NCBI GenBank assembly: GCA_030142905.1
Contig: JASJOG010000011.1
Location: 2,170,001-2,234,000 of the forward strand
Source: Heliopora coerulea
Lineage: Eukaryota > Cnidaria > Anthozoa > Scleralcyonacea > Helioporidae
Reading direction: 5' to 3'
DNA: 64,000 nucleotides
How positions within the stretch are numbered: the stretch's first letter is position 1; each line of letters starts with the position of its first letter. Below the pieces are notes generated by a model. It was given only the letters and a program-made list of their open reading frames with translations. It had not been told where the DNA came from and made no database searches. Positions 31,576 through 45,125 of this stretch are shown in pieces. The translations under genes were made by a program, and so were the position numbers.

Positions 31576-32765
31576 TAAGGTTGATTGAAGTATTCACAGT
31601 TACAGATTTACCTATACATACTTTTTTGTTGCATGTTTATGTTCGCCAAAATTTATGCAATTTACTTTGTATATATATATTATATAATATTAGATATACA
31701 TATCTGTTATAAAATAACAGCGTTTCTTTAGTTTACTTTTTATTTTCAATATTTTTCGGAGAACCGTTCTCCTTCATTAGGTCGTTCTTATTACGGTTCT
31801 CTGTAAGATGTTGCAAACAAAAAGTGAACTTAAAAAGCGTCGTGTTATTTTTTTAAATTATACCAATTGATTGTCACGACGTCCTGACCATAAATATACC
31901 TTTAATTACGAATAAGTTCCCTCCTGCACAACATTTAGTATAATATTCAGGGCTAGGGAAAGTTTTTATCCGTTGTGAAACACTTGCAGGAAGTCGAAAG
32001 ACATGAAGCAAATCCAACTTTTTCATTTCAACTAACTACGAGGCGTTCGGATGTTAGAGTTTGAAAGAAACTACAAAAAGACGGCTGCTTTCACGCGATG
32101 CTTAGTCCTGGTGTCATCTGCATTAACTGGTTTTTATGCATCCAGAATTATTAGTCAATTCCGCAACAAATAACTGTTGTCATGAAAGTTTTTACAATTG
32201 TGCAACTGTGTGTTTTCATTCGTTGTGTCCCATGCTAATGTACACTAGTGCTGCTGGAACAATAATTTCGCAATTCAGTTTTTGCATGAAAGCAAGAATT
32301 ATCAAACCCCTTTTTGCGTTATTAGTCTCGATCCTTGGGTTTGGCCGTTAACATAAACCGCGACCTTTATAATTCTTCCTTTCGACTTCAACCTCATCCC
32401 ATAATTGTGAAATGTTGTAGTATGTTAAGTTGATGTTGAAGTGAACGGTTGTGCAGAGTACTTAGCAGCGCAACCCCACTATGCAAATTCGCTTTCTGTG
32501 CAGCTATGCTTTTTGCGCTACAAGCTCGGCCCGGCTGTCTTGGCTGTGGACTAATACCGAGGGTTCTTTCCCGCGTGTATCTATGTGGTAGAGGAAGATC
32601 TCCACCAATAACGGACACTTATTCAACCACTCGCGCGTAACCTCGCATACACGAACAAAGAAACGAGTTCAGTTGGAAAATATTACACAGTCGACCATTG
32701 CTGGACTAGTTTCTTAATAACGATATGGAGGAACTTTATTGGTGGATAAAGGCGTTGCAGATATA
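31576..32765. other. 5' region of BBS4
   Basis: TA-rich near 31670-31700. A short palindrome-rich stretch lies at 31755-31805 (GGAGAACCGTTCTCC). CpG-bearing sequence at about 32440-32700 is the likely promoter region. The ORFs here lack family resemblance. Confidence 0.5.
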
Positions 32766-35700
32766 ATGAGTGGACACCCCAGTCAACCTTCTGCTTCAGG
32801 CATGAATGAGACAGTAGTAAATCGACTAGAAAGTCCTCCGAATACTTCGTCTAGTGATGATAGTATAAGCACCCACGTAGGAACCTCGGGCCCTAACGAC
32901 GAGGTTTCCACCAAAACAGATCAACAAAAAGAGCCGACCAGTCCTCCTAAACTGACGAAACCTAAAAGACGCGGAGGAAAAGGTAATGTCAGGTAGATAA
33001 ATGGGTCAACAACGTCACTTTTTCCAAAATTGCATGAAGTAAATATCTGGTGATACCGTACCTTTTGTAAACAAGTGCATAATACATACACATAGAAGTA
33101 CGTATACAACTACCTATACACTCACGCATGATCATATATATATATATACGTATACATGTGAGTATGTGTATTTATATATACATATGTTTGTTTATATATT
33201 TCTGTAAGTGAATGCTTCTGTGTAAAACTCCTTAACAATTCATAAGGAAAATACAAAGGAAAATCATAATCAATTCGTGTCTTTAAATGTGATAAAAACC
33301 TGCATGCTTTTTTACTCAAATTTTTTCAGCTAAGAAAACATCAATTTTCAAACTGTCTTTGCAAATTAGCATATTAAGGGGGGTTCATTTTATAAGTTGT
33401 TTAAAAAAACTTACAGTACTTTCTTTATTGAATTTTAAACATGAGGTGTTGTTTCTGCTTGGTTTTTAAATATTATAGATGAATTTATGTATAAGAAGCA
33501 ATTAAATGTTCTAAAATCCTTATGCAGTTGTGCAAGGTATGATTTTGAAATAATGTTTTGCTTTTGTTTGTCTTAGCTCCAGAGCTTCCAATTTATGAAA
33601 GAAGAAACTGGCTTATTCACCTCCATTATGTTCAGAAGGGTATAGAGAGTTGTAAAGTAAGCCTTAATACAATGATCAATCCACATAAAGAGGACACAAA
33701 GTCAAGTGCTTCTCTGACAGTTTCTCATGAGGGAGGTTCTGCTTCAACAGCAACCTGTAGCTTCCCTAATATCTATCAAATCTTTTGTAGCTCTTGACTT
33801 AAAACACTTTAGAAACATGTTGAATTTGTTCTCAAGCTTATGTTGATTCTCTCTTTGCATTTCACTTAGAATTGTTTTGATGTTGTCAAGAAGACAACAA
33901 CATCAATCATTATTTTGCATTGCATCATAATACCAGATGAACCTACAAAGCCAGGAACATTATTTAACAATTAGATTATGAGCTCAAGATTTCTATGAGG
34001 TGATAGTTGATGAGGGCAAAGCCCAAGTCAACTATTACCTCATAGAAATCAAGAGCGAACAATCTAACTGTTTTAGTAGAAACAGACTTTGCAAAGAACA
34101 TGTTTGGTCTTCTCTGGGATTGCACTTTCAAGTAAGCATTCTATTTCGTCTTCAGAAACTTCACAAAAACAAGAGGCGGAAGCCATTTTTGCTATTTTCT
34201 ATATATTGACAAATAGATAGCAAGTAGCATAGCCAATCAGAATGCAGCATTTGCAATAGTACTTGACTAAGTTTCTACTAAATGGTTTTATTAATGGAGG
34301 ACTAATGACTGCAGACTAGGGGGGGCCAACAACACAAGGGTACATAGGCCAGTTACAATGAAAATACAGTGACTTGAGTTAATTTGTATCACTCATTCAA
34401 AAGGGAATAAGTAATGATAAGTTTAACTGTCCATTCCAGTGGATTAATATATATATAAACAATGCATGTAGAGCGGGATCTCTTTTGGAATTAAGTCTGG
34501 GATATCAATAGTTGGTATAATATTAAAGGGAAAAGGTTCATTTCAAGCTACACCATTTCTTTGTTATAAGAAGTGTAGGATAAGTCTTATAAAATGTCTG
34601 TTTTAATTTTTTGGTCATTTTCTTGCACATTTTAAGAGTTTAATAGAAGAGCAGTTGAGTGAAACTAGAGGAATGTGTGAATATGCTTTGTATATCCAAG
34701 GTAATTGAAGAAAGAAACATCTGAATGTTAGCTTTTTAACAATATTTTAACAATAATACATTAGCTTTACAAAATGTATCTTAATGTTGAAGAATTCAGA
34801 AATAATTATTGATATTGTATGTTATGAAAAACAAGTAATTAATTACCTTAAATATGTGTGATCTTGATAAATCAATGTTGCAGTTCATTGAAATGTTATA
34901 TGAGATTTTGAGACTTAAAAACATCATCCAGTTAGGACTTTCAAGAATATTTACTTATATACATTTACACATTCATTACTTTCAGCTTGTATAAACAATA
35001 ATCAGGGCATTATGTAATTGTGCTTATAACTATTAAGATGTGCATGTTTGTGAATGGAGTAAACCTGTTAAAGAAACTAAAGAACATCAATTCTGCACTC
35101 TGCAATTTTGTACAGGTATAGTCACAAGAGATCCATTATTAGGTCTGCTTTTGTATGTTTCATTTTGCTTTCTATTTTTGGAACAGCACTTCTCTTACGA
35201 GAGGAAGGAAAAATTCAAGAGTCCCTTGAGTTGTTTCAGAGAACAGTTCAAATCAATCCCAACAATGTGGATAACTTGAAACAAGTGGCAAGATCACTGT
35301 AAGTGTTCAAGTGTTTGATATCTTTTATTACAAGGCAATATTGGTATGCCTAGAGTTTTTGAATTGAGATGAACCAAAGTCAAGGCAATTGAAATGCTTA
35401 ACGATTTTTTGTATTCTTTTTATGACCAGGGATGGTGATGCCAAGGGGGCTGGGGAGGCTGTTATATTCCAAATATAACATTGAAACAACTATGTTTTAG
35501 GACACTTGTGAAGTTTCCCAGGGAAACATACAGAATGCACTATTTTTATCTCAAACCCCCCCCCCCCCCCCACTTGAAATTCTGCTCTGCTGTCCCAGGT
35601 AACAAAGCTTCCACTAAGGAGCCATGCTTTTTAACTCTGTAATACAGACAGATAGTTCACAAAACAAAGTTCTTCAGTAAAAGACATAAAGGAATAAATT

Positions 35701-38700
35701 TTGCTCAGTTTTATTTTTACTTAATTCTTGCCTGCATAGAATGTTGCATTACATTACTTTTGATATTACTCATCAATGACATTTTTTGATTTGTACTGCT
35801 GGTTCTGACTTGGGTGTGCAATATCTAACTAAATAAGCCAGGAATTTCATCGTAACCTCGTCCCTTTGGAAATAACTTAAGCCATTTTTATCTATATTTT
35901 AATTCTTGCTGGATGGTATTTTAGTTGGAGCCATAGCTATAGATTTTCTGGGTGGAAAACGTAGTCATAGTAAGAAAACAAGAGCCCAGCTCAATATCTT
36001 AAGGTGGAAACCCATGAATAAATGAGACAACCAGTAAGATTGAATAAAATTTTACTAACATTTCCTTGCCACATGCAACATCTTCAGAGGGGATAAAATT
36101 ACAGAAGTGATAACAGCTACATATCTATTTACATGTAAATAATAAATTAGCAGATACTTAGTAAAAAATTAGCAGATAATTAGTAAAATTTTATTCAAAC
36201 TTACCATTTGTCTCATTTATTCATGGATTTCCACCTTAAGATTTTGAGCTGGGCTCTTATTTCTCTTACTACGGTATTTTAGGGGCTTTTTAATCCTAAT
36301 AATGGATCTATAAGTTGAATTTTTTCTTTTTTGTTTGTTTTTATATCAAAACCTTTTAACTCCTTATTGATTTGTAATATTTTGGAAATCATCAATGACA
36401 AAATGCATGAATAACCCATTCAGATATACTTAATGTAATTACTTACTTACACTTTGTCTCCCTGTTTCAGCTTTCTTCTGGCCCGACACAAAGCTGCTCT
36501 GGAAGTCTATTTGGAAGCTGCCAAATTGAACCCTCAAGACTGGGTAAGCTAGGTTTCTAACCACTTTGAAGAGTTTTAATTATATGAGTGTAATTTGCAT
36601 TTAATCATGCCCTTCTCTTTTCACTTGCAGGAAATCTTGCACAATCAAGGTAATTATATTATATATTTTTTTTGTGGGAAAGTGTAGATAGAGTGGAGGC
36701 ATCCATGAATTTTGGAAAAAATTATACAAAATATAAGTAACAATGCACAGACAGCTCTTAGAAGCAGTGAAAATTTGGCAACCCTAGATGTTTGAACAAC
36801 GTACCACCAACCGTATTCAGCTCTTTAATTCAAAATTTTGTTGGATTATTATTTTTTCCCTACTGTTGCTGTAGACAAAAAAGGGGGACGAGATTGATTT
36901 TACAACTGTTACATTGCATCTTACAGTACATGTGTGCTAAGGTCATATCTACCATGCTTGTGCTGTGAACATTGTCATAGCCAGTTCTTTTATTGTGGTA
37001 AAATATTCCTGAGTTTATAACTCACATGGATAAAAATGAATGAAAACGGATTCTGGTCTTAGGAACAGGTATGCACGCCTGCTAAGTTACATTGCACCTT
37101 TCTGACACACCATGTGTGTTTCACGACTTCATTGGCAAAAACCAGCAGTACCAGCTTTCAGTTTTGACAGGTTACACTTGCAACCTGTTCCAACCATTGC
37201 TTAATGTAATAAGCGCTTCTTTTTTATGTTACCTTATTCAGAATGTCAAACAGTTGTTTTCTGTCCTTTGCGTTTTTTCAGGGGTTTGTTATATGTACCT
37301 CGAAGATTTTCGTAAGGTAAGGAGAGTCTGGTTCAGTTTTGAGATAAAAAAACATCTGTGTTGAAGTATTACTATCGCAGATCTAACAAACCGGACTATT
37401 AAAACCTTCGCAATAAACGTCTGTACATTATCCGTAGGAAAAGCAAAATGATACGAAACGAAGTGTTAAGCGGTGGTTTAATCATTAAAACCAAGACCTA
37501 TTTTAAATTGTGTTACGGCAGCGGCGTTACACTTCTCAGACCTGCGTTGAAAAGTAAATTTTCTGCTTTTTTAAGTGAAAGAAAAAACAGGTTGCGACTG
37601 AATTGTTTTTGTTGTGTTGAATGTTCTTTAGGCAGTAGCGTGTTTAAAAAGTGCTATTCAACTCAACCGTCATGACACCTCATTCGTCCAACTGGCTAAG
37701 GTGTACCTGCTACAAGAAGATGTCACCTCGGCCGTCCATGTCTTTAAGCAAGCAGTGGAGTAAGTAATTTGAAAACTTCGCTTTGCTTATTGATTTTGTG
37801 TCGGTGTTACACAAAATGCACTATTTGTCATGATAATTTCATGCAATGAACGCAAAAAAGCGAATGGAAGAAGCGGTTTAATGTAGCTTATTTTCATTTT
37901 TTTTTGCCATCAAGAATTCAAGTAAGTAAAATATTTTTAAAAGAAAATTTTCTGAAACCGAAGCAGTGTGTGTTAATATCTGAAAAGAAGCTAATAAATG
38001 GCCGAGAATATGAATTGGATCGTGAAGGTCGGCCGTTTCGAGAATAGTAATGCGCTGACATTTCCACGATAACGACCGGTGGCGTGCGCGGAGTTTTCTG
38101 TGAAAATTTCAAATGCGAACTGATGTTATTTTAACAAAGGTTTCGTTTGTCTTATAGATATTCTCCAGAAAACCCCGATTTGATGACAACACTGGGACTG
38201 CTGTATCTTCAAGTATGTGTAAAGTGTGTTGAAATACTCAGTCCCTCACATTGTTATCGCTTAGAGATCGAACTGGAGGCGTATCTATACCATACCATGA
38301 TTGTGTGATTGGCGGGAACGGTTTTCGACCTTAATTACATCAGACGAGTGCGATACTTAACTTGATAGACTATAACAAGGACGATCGTGGCCTTTATGTA
38401 ATATTTAAAGAGCAACAATGAGGACTAGACCGGGTTTTCAAGTGTGAGGAATTCGTTCTAAGGTTACTAAACTATTAAGTTTGATGAGAAGGCACCTCTA
38501 GCCTACTTAATATAAATAACATGTTGAACATTCTCCTACTGTGATTGGATCTAATTTAAGTTTGCAAGGCATTGTGATTAAGTGTACCGCCGCCATCTCT
38601 GTCGATGCCGTCATTTGGTTAGTTCCACCAACAGATATTTGAAGGTGCAATAGTTTGTAAAATCTCGGATGCGTTTTCTGCCAGTGTAGAAAGACGTGAG

Positions 38701-41700
38701 TAGGCAGAATAGCTCCTCATTCTGGACCTTTTCTGGAAAATGGACGTCAAAGAGTGGTTTGACAAAGGACATTAGATAAAGTTAAGATAAACTGAAAAGA
38801 ACTTAGGGACTTCCATTGAAGTGATCAACGATTGAAGTGTTATTTCTGTTGAGTTATATAACTTTATGTGTATATTTTTCATCAATACATTGTAGTTTCC
38901 ATTAGCTTGTGTCTGTAATCCGGTATGTGTTGACAGTAGTGCAGAAACGAAAGGTACACTGTACGAATATTCCCTCATTCTAAAACTGTTAATTGAAAAA
39001 TTAATATTACCCAGATGTTCTCGTAGTAGTTAGTTGAACTCGATGGCGTGAATATTCCACGCTTCGTTCGTAGTTTACGTTGAATAGTCGACTGCTATTA
39101 ACGTTGTCACCGTTTAAAGTTCGTATATGCTCAACTGCCGGCTAAAAGAATCGAAGGTTAAAGGGTTAATGGCTATTCGTTTGAACACTACTTGAGCGCA
39201 CACATTTTCGTGTTTTACTCTGCACTTTTAATAATAAATTTCTTCTCAAGTTATTCTTCCACGTTTTTAACTTGTCTTCAAGTTAGCTTGCCTCCTGTGT
39301 AGATGGTCTTCAGTAGGATGTGTAGCTCTCGTCTAAACTGGAACTTTTAAAGTTTCTTTTTTGCTGTGCAGGTTGGTCAAACGCAAAAAGCATTCGAGCA
39401 TTTGGGAAACGCTTTAATATACGATCCATCGTATGCCAGGGTAAGTTTATCGTCGATGTGTTGATCGCTTACCGTGAGCAAGATCGATTCTCAGTACTGG
39501 AAAGTTATCCCAAAACCAGAGCAACCGAGTTCTCTAAGTTTAATTAATCACTTGTTTTTTTCGTTTTTTTGTTTCAAAATCTCAAAACCTTCTTCTCTTG
39601 TATCTTGAATTCAAACCGATCAATGTCAGTGAGATGGCATGCATAAACTTAACAGAATCAATGAATGTACATCAACTGGTAGCATGCGTGACTTACTTGT
39701 CTAGACTTTCAAAAGATACGGGTTATCGACTTTGCCGTGTAATGGCTCTTTCAGAAATGTTCCGTTGCATTTTGCCTGAAATTCTGCAGTAGCATGTATG
39801 TGTGTTACTTACTTAAGCTTTGCGTGTTTTCAGGCCATACTAGCTGCTGGTTCAATCATCCAAGTACATGGTGACTATGACGTAGCTTTAACCAAGTATC
39901 GGGTGGCGGCAGCCGCTACGCCTGAGTCTGCCCATCTCTGGAATAACATTGGCATGTGCTTTTTTGGAAAGAAAAAACACATCGCGGTAAGGACTCATTA
40001 AGGAGTAAGAAAAAGGCTGACTTTTTTCAAATTCCTTAGGCGTGTTTGCTGTTCATGACAAAAATCCTACCGGAAAGACTAAATGTTGATTAAACATTTT
40101 AGTCAGATTTTAGGAGAGGAGATTCTGTGTTGTAACATTCAGGATTTTGAAAGTTTAAAAACTGCGCAGTATAAACTCGTGCTGAAAAGATCAGGGCAAA
40201 TAGACACTTCAGATAAACATGACTATAACACATAATGTTCCAAGGCCTTACTCTAGGATAAGGTTTTTGTGGACCAGAGATTGAAGTGGACTCCCTCGTT
40301 GTGCAAAAAGTCGCAAGTGCGAATTCGATCTTAAATCTGATCTGATCTCCCTGACTAACTTTCTCAAAAAAGGACTGTCTTCTGGGAAAAAAGTTATTTT
40401 GCTAGCCTTAGACTGATATTTCTTCAAAGATCTGGAATGAACTTTCATTTTAACTTTCGATTTCAACTAACGATCGATTTGAAAGTGATCCAAGGTTTAG
40501 GGTTATCTTCTTTCTGTCTTCTGTCATTTAGGTGGACCGTGCCACCGCCGTCTTCAGAGATGTTGTCTCAAGGTCTGTGTACACGTGCGATTTATTACGT
40601 TGCGATTGTCATCCTGCTGTATGTAATAAACCCATAACGGCCTATGAAGCAAGATATCCGCTTATGATTCGCGGTAGTTTGTCCTCCATGCTCTTGTCAG
40701 TTTAACACATCCTGCAGAATGTCAATCGCAAGGCAGAAAATTACAAGTGTAAACAGCCCTTAACGCAGTAAAGTGTTTCTTAGATTAGCCATTAGAAGAT
40801 CGTAATTAATTTTGACTCCACGAAACGTCACAGGTTTTGAATTAAGTTTCAGTACTAACAAACTATGTAATCGTTCTCTTGCATTCGTAGGCGATCAGTT
40901 GTCTCAAGCGAGCTACTTATTTAGCTCCATTTGAGTGGAAGATCCTCTACAACCTTGGATTAATCCATCTTTCCATACAACAGTACGTTATGTCCAATTT
41001 TTTGGGGGCATTTCTAATTGTACGGGGGGGGGTTAACACTAACACAACTGTTGTGGTCTGATAATCTTACGCGAATACACCATAACGTAATATATTTGTT
41101 TGTGAAATGTTTCCTCAACATTGAATCATTTCCATGACTTTTTCTCAACAATATATCTTAGGTATGCTTCAGCATTTCATTTCTTGAGTGGTGCCATTAC
41201 TCTGCGACCGAAAAACGGCAAACTTTTTATGCTGCTGGCTGGTAAGCTTTTTTAACTGTAAATTCATATATCGAGGACATTACACAGTGGCGAGAAAAAA
41301 ATGCATATCTTCCAACGAACTTGGATCCATTCGTTTCAAAAGTGTTCTTGGAAATGATAACTCTTCTAAAAAGGTCATTCGTGATTCTTTTTTTCTCTGA
41401 AACATTTTGTTTTATCCATTCTCTATGCAGTTGCCTTGAGTAACCTGGATGACAACGAAAATTCCAAGAAAGCTTATGACCAGGCGTGTTCCCTTGATCA
41501 GTGAGTGGCTGACGTTGAGTTGCGAAAAATTTTAGAGATTTGAATGCTAAGTATTTCACTAAGTTTTGAAAGCTAGTAGTTCTCACCCTTCGCTTGTTTT
41601 TAAGGTCAGACCCAGTCGTGTGCCTAAATTACAGCGTCTTGCTGTACAAAATGGGCGAACGACGAAACGCAGCCAAGCAGTTCCACGCGTACGAGAAGCG

Positions 41701-42752
41701 TTTCGAAGAGTTGAAAAAAGTCGGTAGAGCCGGAGATATTGATCAGCAGGTGGGAACCATTAGCAACTCTTCAAAAACTCAATAATTCATGAGCAAAACA
41801 CAAATGAAAATCATAACCATATCGTGTGTTTATTTGTTTTAAACACGCGCTCACTTTTCTCGTCCAATATTTGCAACTCAGAAAACATTGCCAAACGTGC
41901 TTAATTAGCTTATAAAGGGGTTCGTTTTTGAAGTAGTTGGAAAAAATCGCAGTACATGAACCGCTTGCACAAATCAAGTTAACTTTTATGCCATGTTTTA
42001 TTTTCTGCATTGGTTTAGGCGAGATCACCAGTCCATAAATTACTAAATATATTACACTTAATTAGTTATATCTGAATTATTGATATACTTTCTTCAAAAA
42101 GCCATATCGAACACTTCGTGTTTACCCACTTTTCGGAGTGTAATATATTACGTAAACTAAGCCATTCTTGTCGACTCCAACTTTTTTTAATCATCTCCTT
42201 TCCTCTTGTTCCTCTTGGTTCATTTGGTTGGAGTATCGCCTGGTACTTTGGCCTACAAATGGGCTTGAGGACACCCGATGAAACCGGTCATAATCCGGAA
42301 TAGTTTTCCCCCTACCCTCTAAAGCACATCCAAGATGGCTGAGATTTTTCTCGACCAATGACCGCATTCATTGGATGACGACCAGCGTTATTTTTGGGCC
42401 AGGGTACTGGGCTAATAGAACTACAATGCGAAAAAGGTCTTAACCAGATATCAAGTTTAAAGGTTGATAACTGCCGTGACTGATCTCAAGGAATTCCAGT
42501 CACTGCAGTTATCAACCTTTAAACTTTTTATCTTATTTAGCACTGTCTACGCAGTATTTTGTTCTTAAACTAGTATCCTTCTGCTTGTTATTTTTCTCAC
42601 AGGTTTTTGAAACTGCCGCAAAACTGGGCCCACTGCTGCAAGTTGGCGAGCAGTTCCTCTGGAAGGATTCTTCATCAAACATATCGCTTCCCCAGACATC
42701 TCCAACAGAGAAGGACGTGTCTGATTCAAGCAGCAAGAGTTCGTTCGTATAA
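32766..42752 (+). CDS. BBS4: Bardet-Biedl syndrome 4 protein, complete, 16 exons
   Basis: Subunit of the BBSome, the coat complex that moves membrane proteins in and out of cilia. Exons: 32766-32982, 33577-33656, 34637-34700, 35187-35298, 36471-36543, 36631-36649, 37282-37316, 37632-37759, 38158-38212, 39372-39440, 39834-39986, 40891-40982, 41162-41241, 41431-41500, 41605-41749, 42603-42752 (TAA). The sum is 1542 nt, 513 residues (human 519), in frame throughout. The Ser-rich N-terminus ends with a basic KPKRRGGKG. Then come TPR repeats with strongly conserved blocks: [63 protein letters not shown]. Exon 6 is a 19-nt microexon. AATAAA lies at 42849-42854. Introns hold foldbacks at 33971-34067 and 35970-36269 and a C-run near 35560. 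Confidence 0.95.
33971..34067. repeat. 40-bp inverted repeat in BBS4 intron 2
   Basis: Arms 33971-34010 (TTAGATTATGAGCTCAAGA...) and 34028-34067 pair with a few mismatches; the loop is about 17 nt. Confidence 0.8.
35970..36269. repeat. About 90-bp imperfect inverted repeat in BBS4 intron 4
   Basis: GAGCCCAGCTCAATATCTTAAGG at the left (in part) pairs with CCTTAAGATTTTGAGCTGGGCTC at the right. Pairing continues through AATAAATGAGACAA. The centre carries a Penelope-like CTGAAGATGTTGC motif on the minus strand. Confidence 0.75.
42453..42536. repeat. About 30-bp inverted repeat just before the last BBS4 exon
   Basis: AAGTTTAAAGGTTGATAACTGC..GTGACTG pairs with CAGTCACTGCAGTTATCAACC..AAACTT (in part). 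It lies in BBS4 intron 15. Confidence 0.8.
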
Positions 42753-44428
42753 AAATGATTTACAGCTAAAAGTTTACAGACACACCAATTTTCGCGAGTG
42801 TTCTGCTCCGTAAGACCTTGCGTCTTGCTTTTGGTCTACGTTGTTGAAAATAAATGATACCATTCTTTGCTGGATTTTTAACTCCTTTTCTTGCTTATGG
42901 TCATCGTAGGAAATTGTGTAAAAAGGATGAAAGAACAAAGCGAAACAATGGAGAGAAAGAAGATCAAAACAGAAATAAATACATGCATCAAAAGGTTAAG
43001 AGAGAAAGTGCTCCTTTTGGATTTCATGCCATCTTTGTCCATTCCTGCACGAGCACAAGATGATGTCTTATATTTTAATATGTAAATATGTGAAAAGCTA
43101 AGTCTGTTTAGAGAAGTAAAAATGGACATAACCTACCCAAGATCTTTCGGTTGTTGCCGAAAAATGGTCTCAGCTGCAGCAGCAGCGTAGCAAGCGGGCT
43201 GTTCGTGCGCTGAAACGCTGGGTACGGAGTCGTTCAATCAACCGTATTGTCTCTGTAGTTATGGGGTGTTGGTGGCACAATGGTAGCGCACGTCTCTCTC
43301 CTGTCTGCGACTAGGGGTTGATTCCTGCTCTGAACAGCTGTCTGTATAAGTTACGTTGGTCACGTGAAAAGAGTATTGTCTACCAAACGTGGCAGGTTTT
43401 CTCCGGGTTGTCCGGCTTCCTCCTGTAGTAACACTAAACCCATGAGGAGTAGCCCATAGTGGAGCTCCTGGGAAAACAGCACTTTATTTCATCAAATATA
43501 TTGTAGACAATTGAGAAAAAGCACCAGACATTAATTTGCCCTCGGGCACCTGAAAGACTCAACACAACACTGCTTTGTCTTATTCATTCGAAAATCGATG
43601 CGTTTGTGAATTGAAGCGTCTTCTGTCATTTTATTTTACAGCGAACTGTAACCAATCTGTGCTTAGTGTACAAAAAGGTGCTCAGGACATACCAAACTTT
43701 TTTTGAATGGATTGCAAGGGCTAGTTGTTGTGACGAGCTTCGACAGTGGTCCTTTGTGTCCGTGTTCAGGAGTCTTGAATTCTGAACTTGGTAATCTCCT
43801 GAATCAGACAATAGAAGATCAAAAATGTCTTGTTTAATGGAAAGTTAGTATGATGTTATGCTGTTGACGGCTATGACAACACTTAGCTCTAAAGATGGGT
43901 CGAAATTCCACTTCGAGTCAAATCACTTGGAAGCGTTAACATGGCAAATGCGAAAACCCTGAGTTGACCACTAATATCAAACCAAACTTTTTTTTCTATT
44001 TTAAAGTTCTTCAAAGTTATGTGCGCGTGCCTTTCATTACATTTCGCCTTCATCTCTATGAGTAACTTCTCCACAACACTGCTTGAATGTGCCATCGTAG
44101 CGAGATGCAAACGTGGCAGAACCGCACCATTTTTTATGATTCTTTGGACCACTTTCCCCTAGTACTGTCAAGGAATCATTATGTCTTGATGTGAGAAAAG
44201 ATCCGTGAATTTATCACAAAAAAAATTTTCTATTGCAGGATGTACTACACGCGCTTCACCTCTATCAGCTACTTCTGGTCCCAGACTTGTTTATTGTTGA
44301 TCCACACCAAGAAATGCCTATTGATAAGAGCTTCGAGGCAAGGAAAAAAGGTAACACAGTCACGGCTGAACGAAAGGTTTGCCCCAGGTTTAGAGCTGGC
44401 TATGGTGTGACACATTTTCCACACTTAC
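42753..44428. other. Intergenic between BBS4 and the minus-strand gene cluster
   Basis: Contains the BBS4 polyadenylation signal (42849-42854) and SINE copy 2. The ORFs in 43600-44150 look like noise. Confidence 0.5.
43261..43480 (+). mobile_element. tRNA-derived SINE, copy 2
   Basis: GGGGTGTTGGTGGCACAATGG head with an A box (TGGCACAATGG) and a B-box-like GTTGATTCCTG. The body words CCTGTAGTAACACTAAACCCATGAGG (in part) are shared with copy 1 at 9268. The tail is shortened. Confidence 0.78.
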
Positions 44429-44539
44429 CTGTAAGATGCAGATGATGACGATGAATGGGTTAAGCGAGAATCGCGAGTAGGACGTAATACTGTTGGAAGT
44501 CTGGGAACAAATCCACTATAACCAGGTGTGGGTCGGGTG
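44429..44539 (-). CDS. Orphan exon, Pro/Ser-rich, unknown gene
   Basis: 111 nt between a strong acceptor (GTTTTAG) and a strong donor (ACAG/gtaagt), symmetric phase 2. It encodes TRPTPGYSGFVPRLP and a Ser-rich end. A PGYxGFVPR-like motif occurs in ciliary microtubule inner proteins (FAM166/CIMIP2 type), which is only a hint. The partner exons were not found; it lies 3' of the stop of the gene at 45126-46682. Confidence 0.4.
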
Positions 44540-45125
44540 CTAAAACAAGCAAAATAATTAACTGCTTTTAATTCTGTTGTATTTGTCTTCATCTGCATAT
44601 CTTGACCGCTCACGTAATATAGACATTGGCTATAACAGCCCATCATATCTAATATACCCTGGCACAACTTCCGTGCTTTAAACGACAAACTTGAACAAAT
44701 TACATTAAAAACATACTGTGTGTCAGCTGGAATGGTCGGTAGAGTCGTTTTCTCTTGTGTTGCTGATCTTAGTGATTCTTGAGTGATTACGAAGTCTCTG
44801 GTTTGTTGAGGACGCCAAGGTAATAGGTTGGATTTAGATGGGCTAGAAGATGTTGACAGTGTTAATGACTATTTTTGACGAGTTGTACAAAACCTATGTA
44901 TTTTGAAATTTTGAATTACTTCACAGAAGACTCAGCTCAAAAACTCAATAACTATTGAGGACAACACAAAGTGCTTCTGCTTGCTTTCTAAACATTACTT
45001 AGAACGTTCAATTTTTCATCATGCAGTCGTCCACCCAATGCAATAAGACAGAAACTAAACTTAGGATTGAACTCATTTACGTTAGACTCGGCACAAGAAG
45101 AGCTTCAACGTGTTCAGTACTGGAA

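Noticed and set aside
32394..32640. ORFs on both strands upstream of BBS4
   Set aside because: They overlap each other in a CpG-bearing likely promoter region and show no family resemblance.
36061..36087. Hammerhead-like CTGAAGA..GAAA on the minus strand in BBS4 intron 4
   Set aside because: Stem II is asymmetric and no stem III or cleavage triplet can be drawn; at most a decayed Penelope ribozyme.
44233..44445. Plus-strand ORF with LYQLLLVPDLFIVDP
   Set aside because: No splice partner or family, and it lies opposite a better-supported minus-strand exon.
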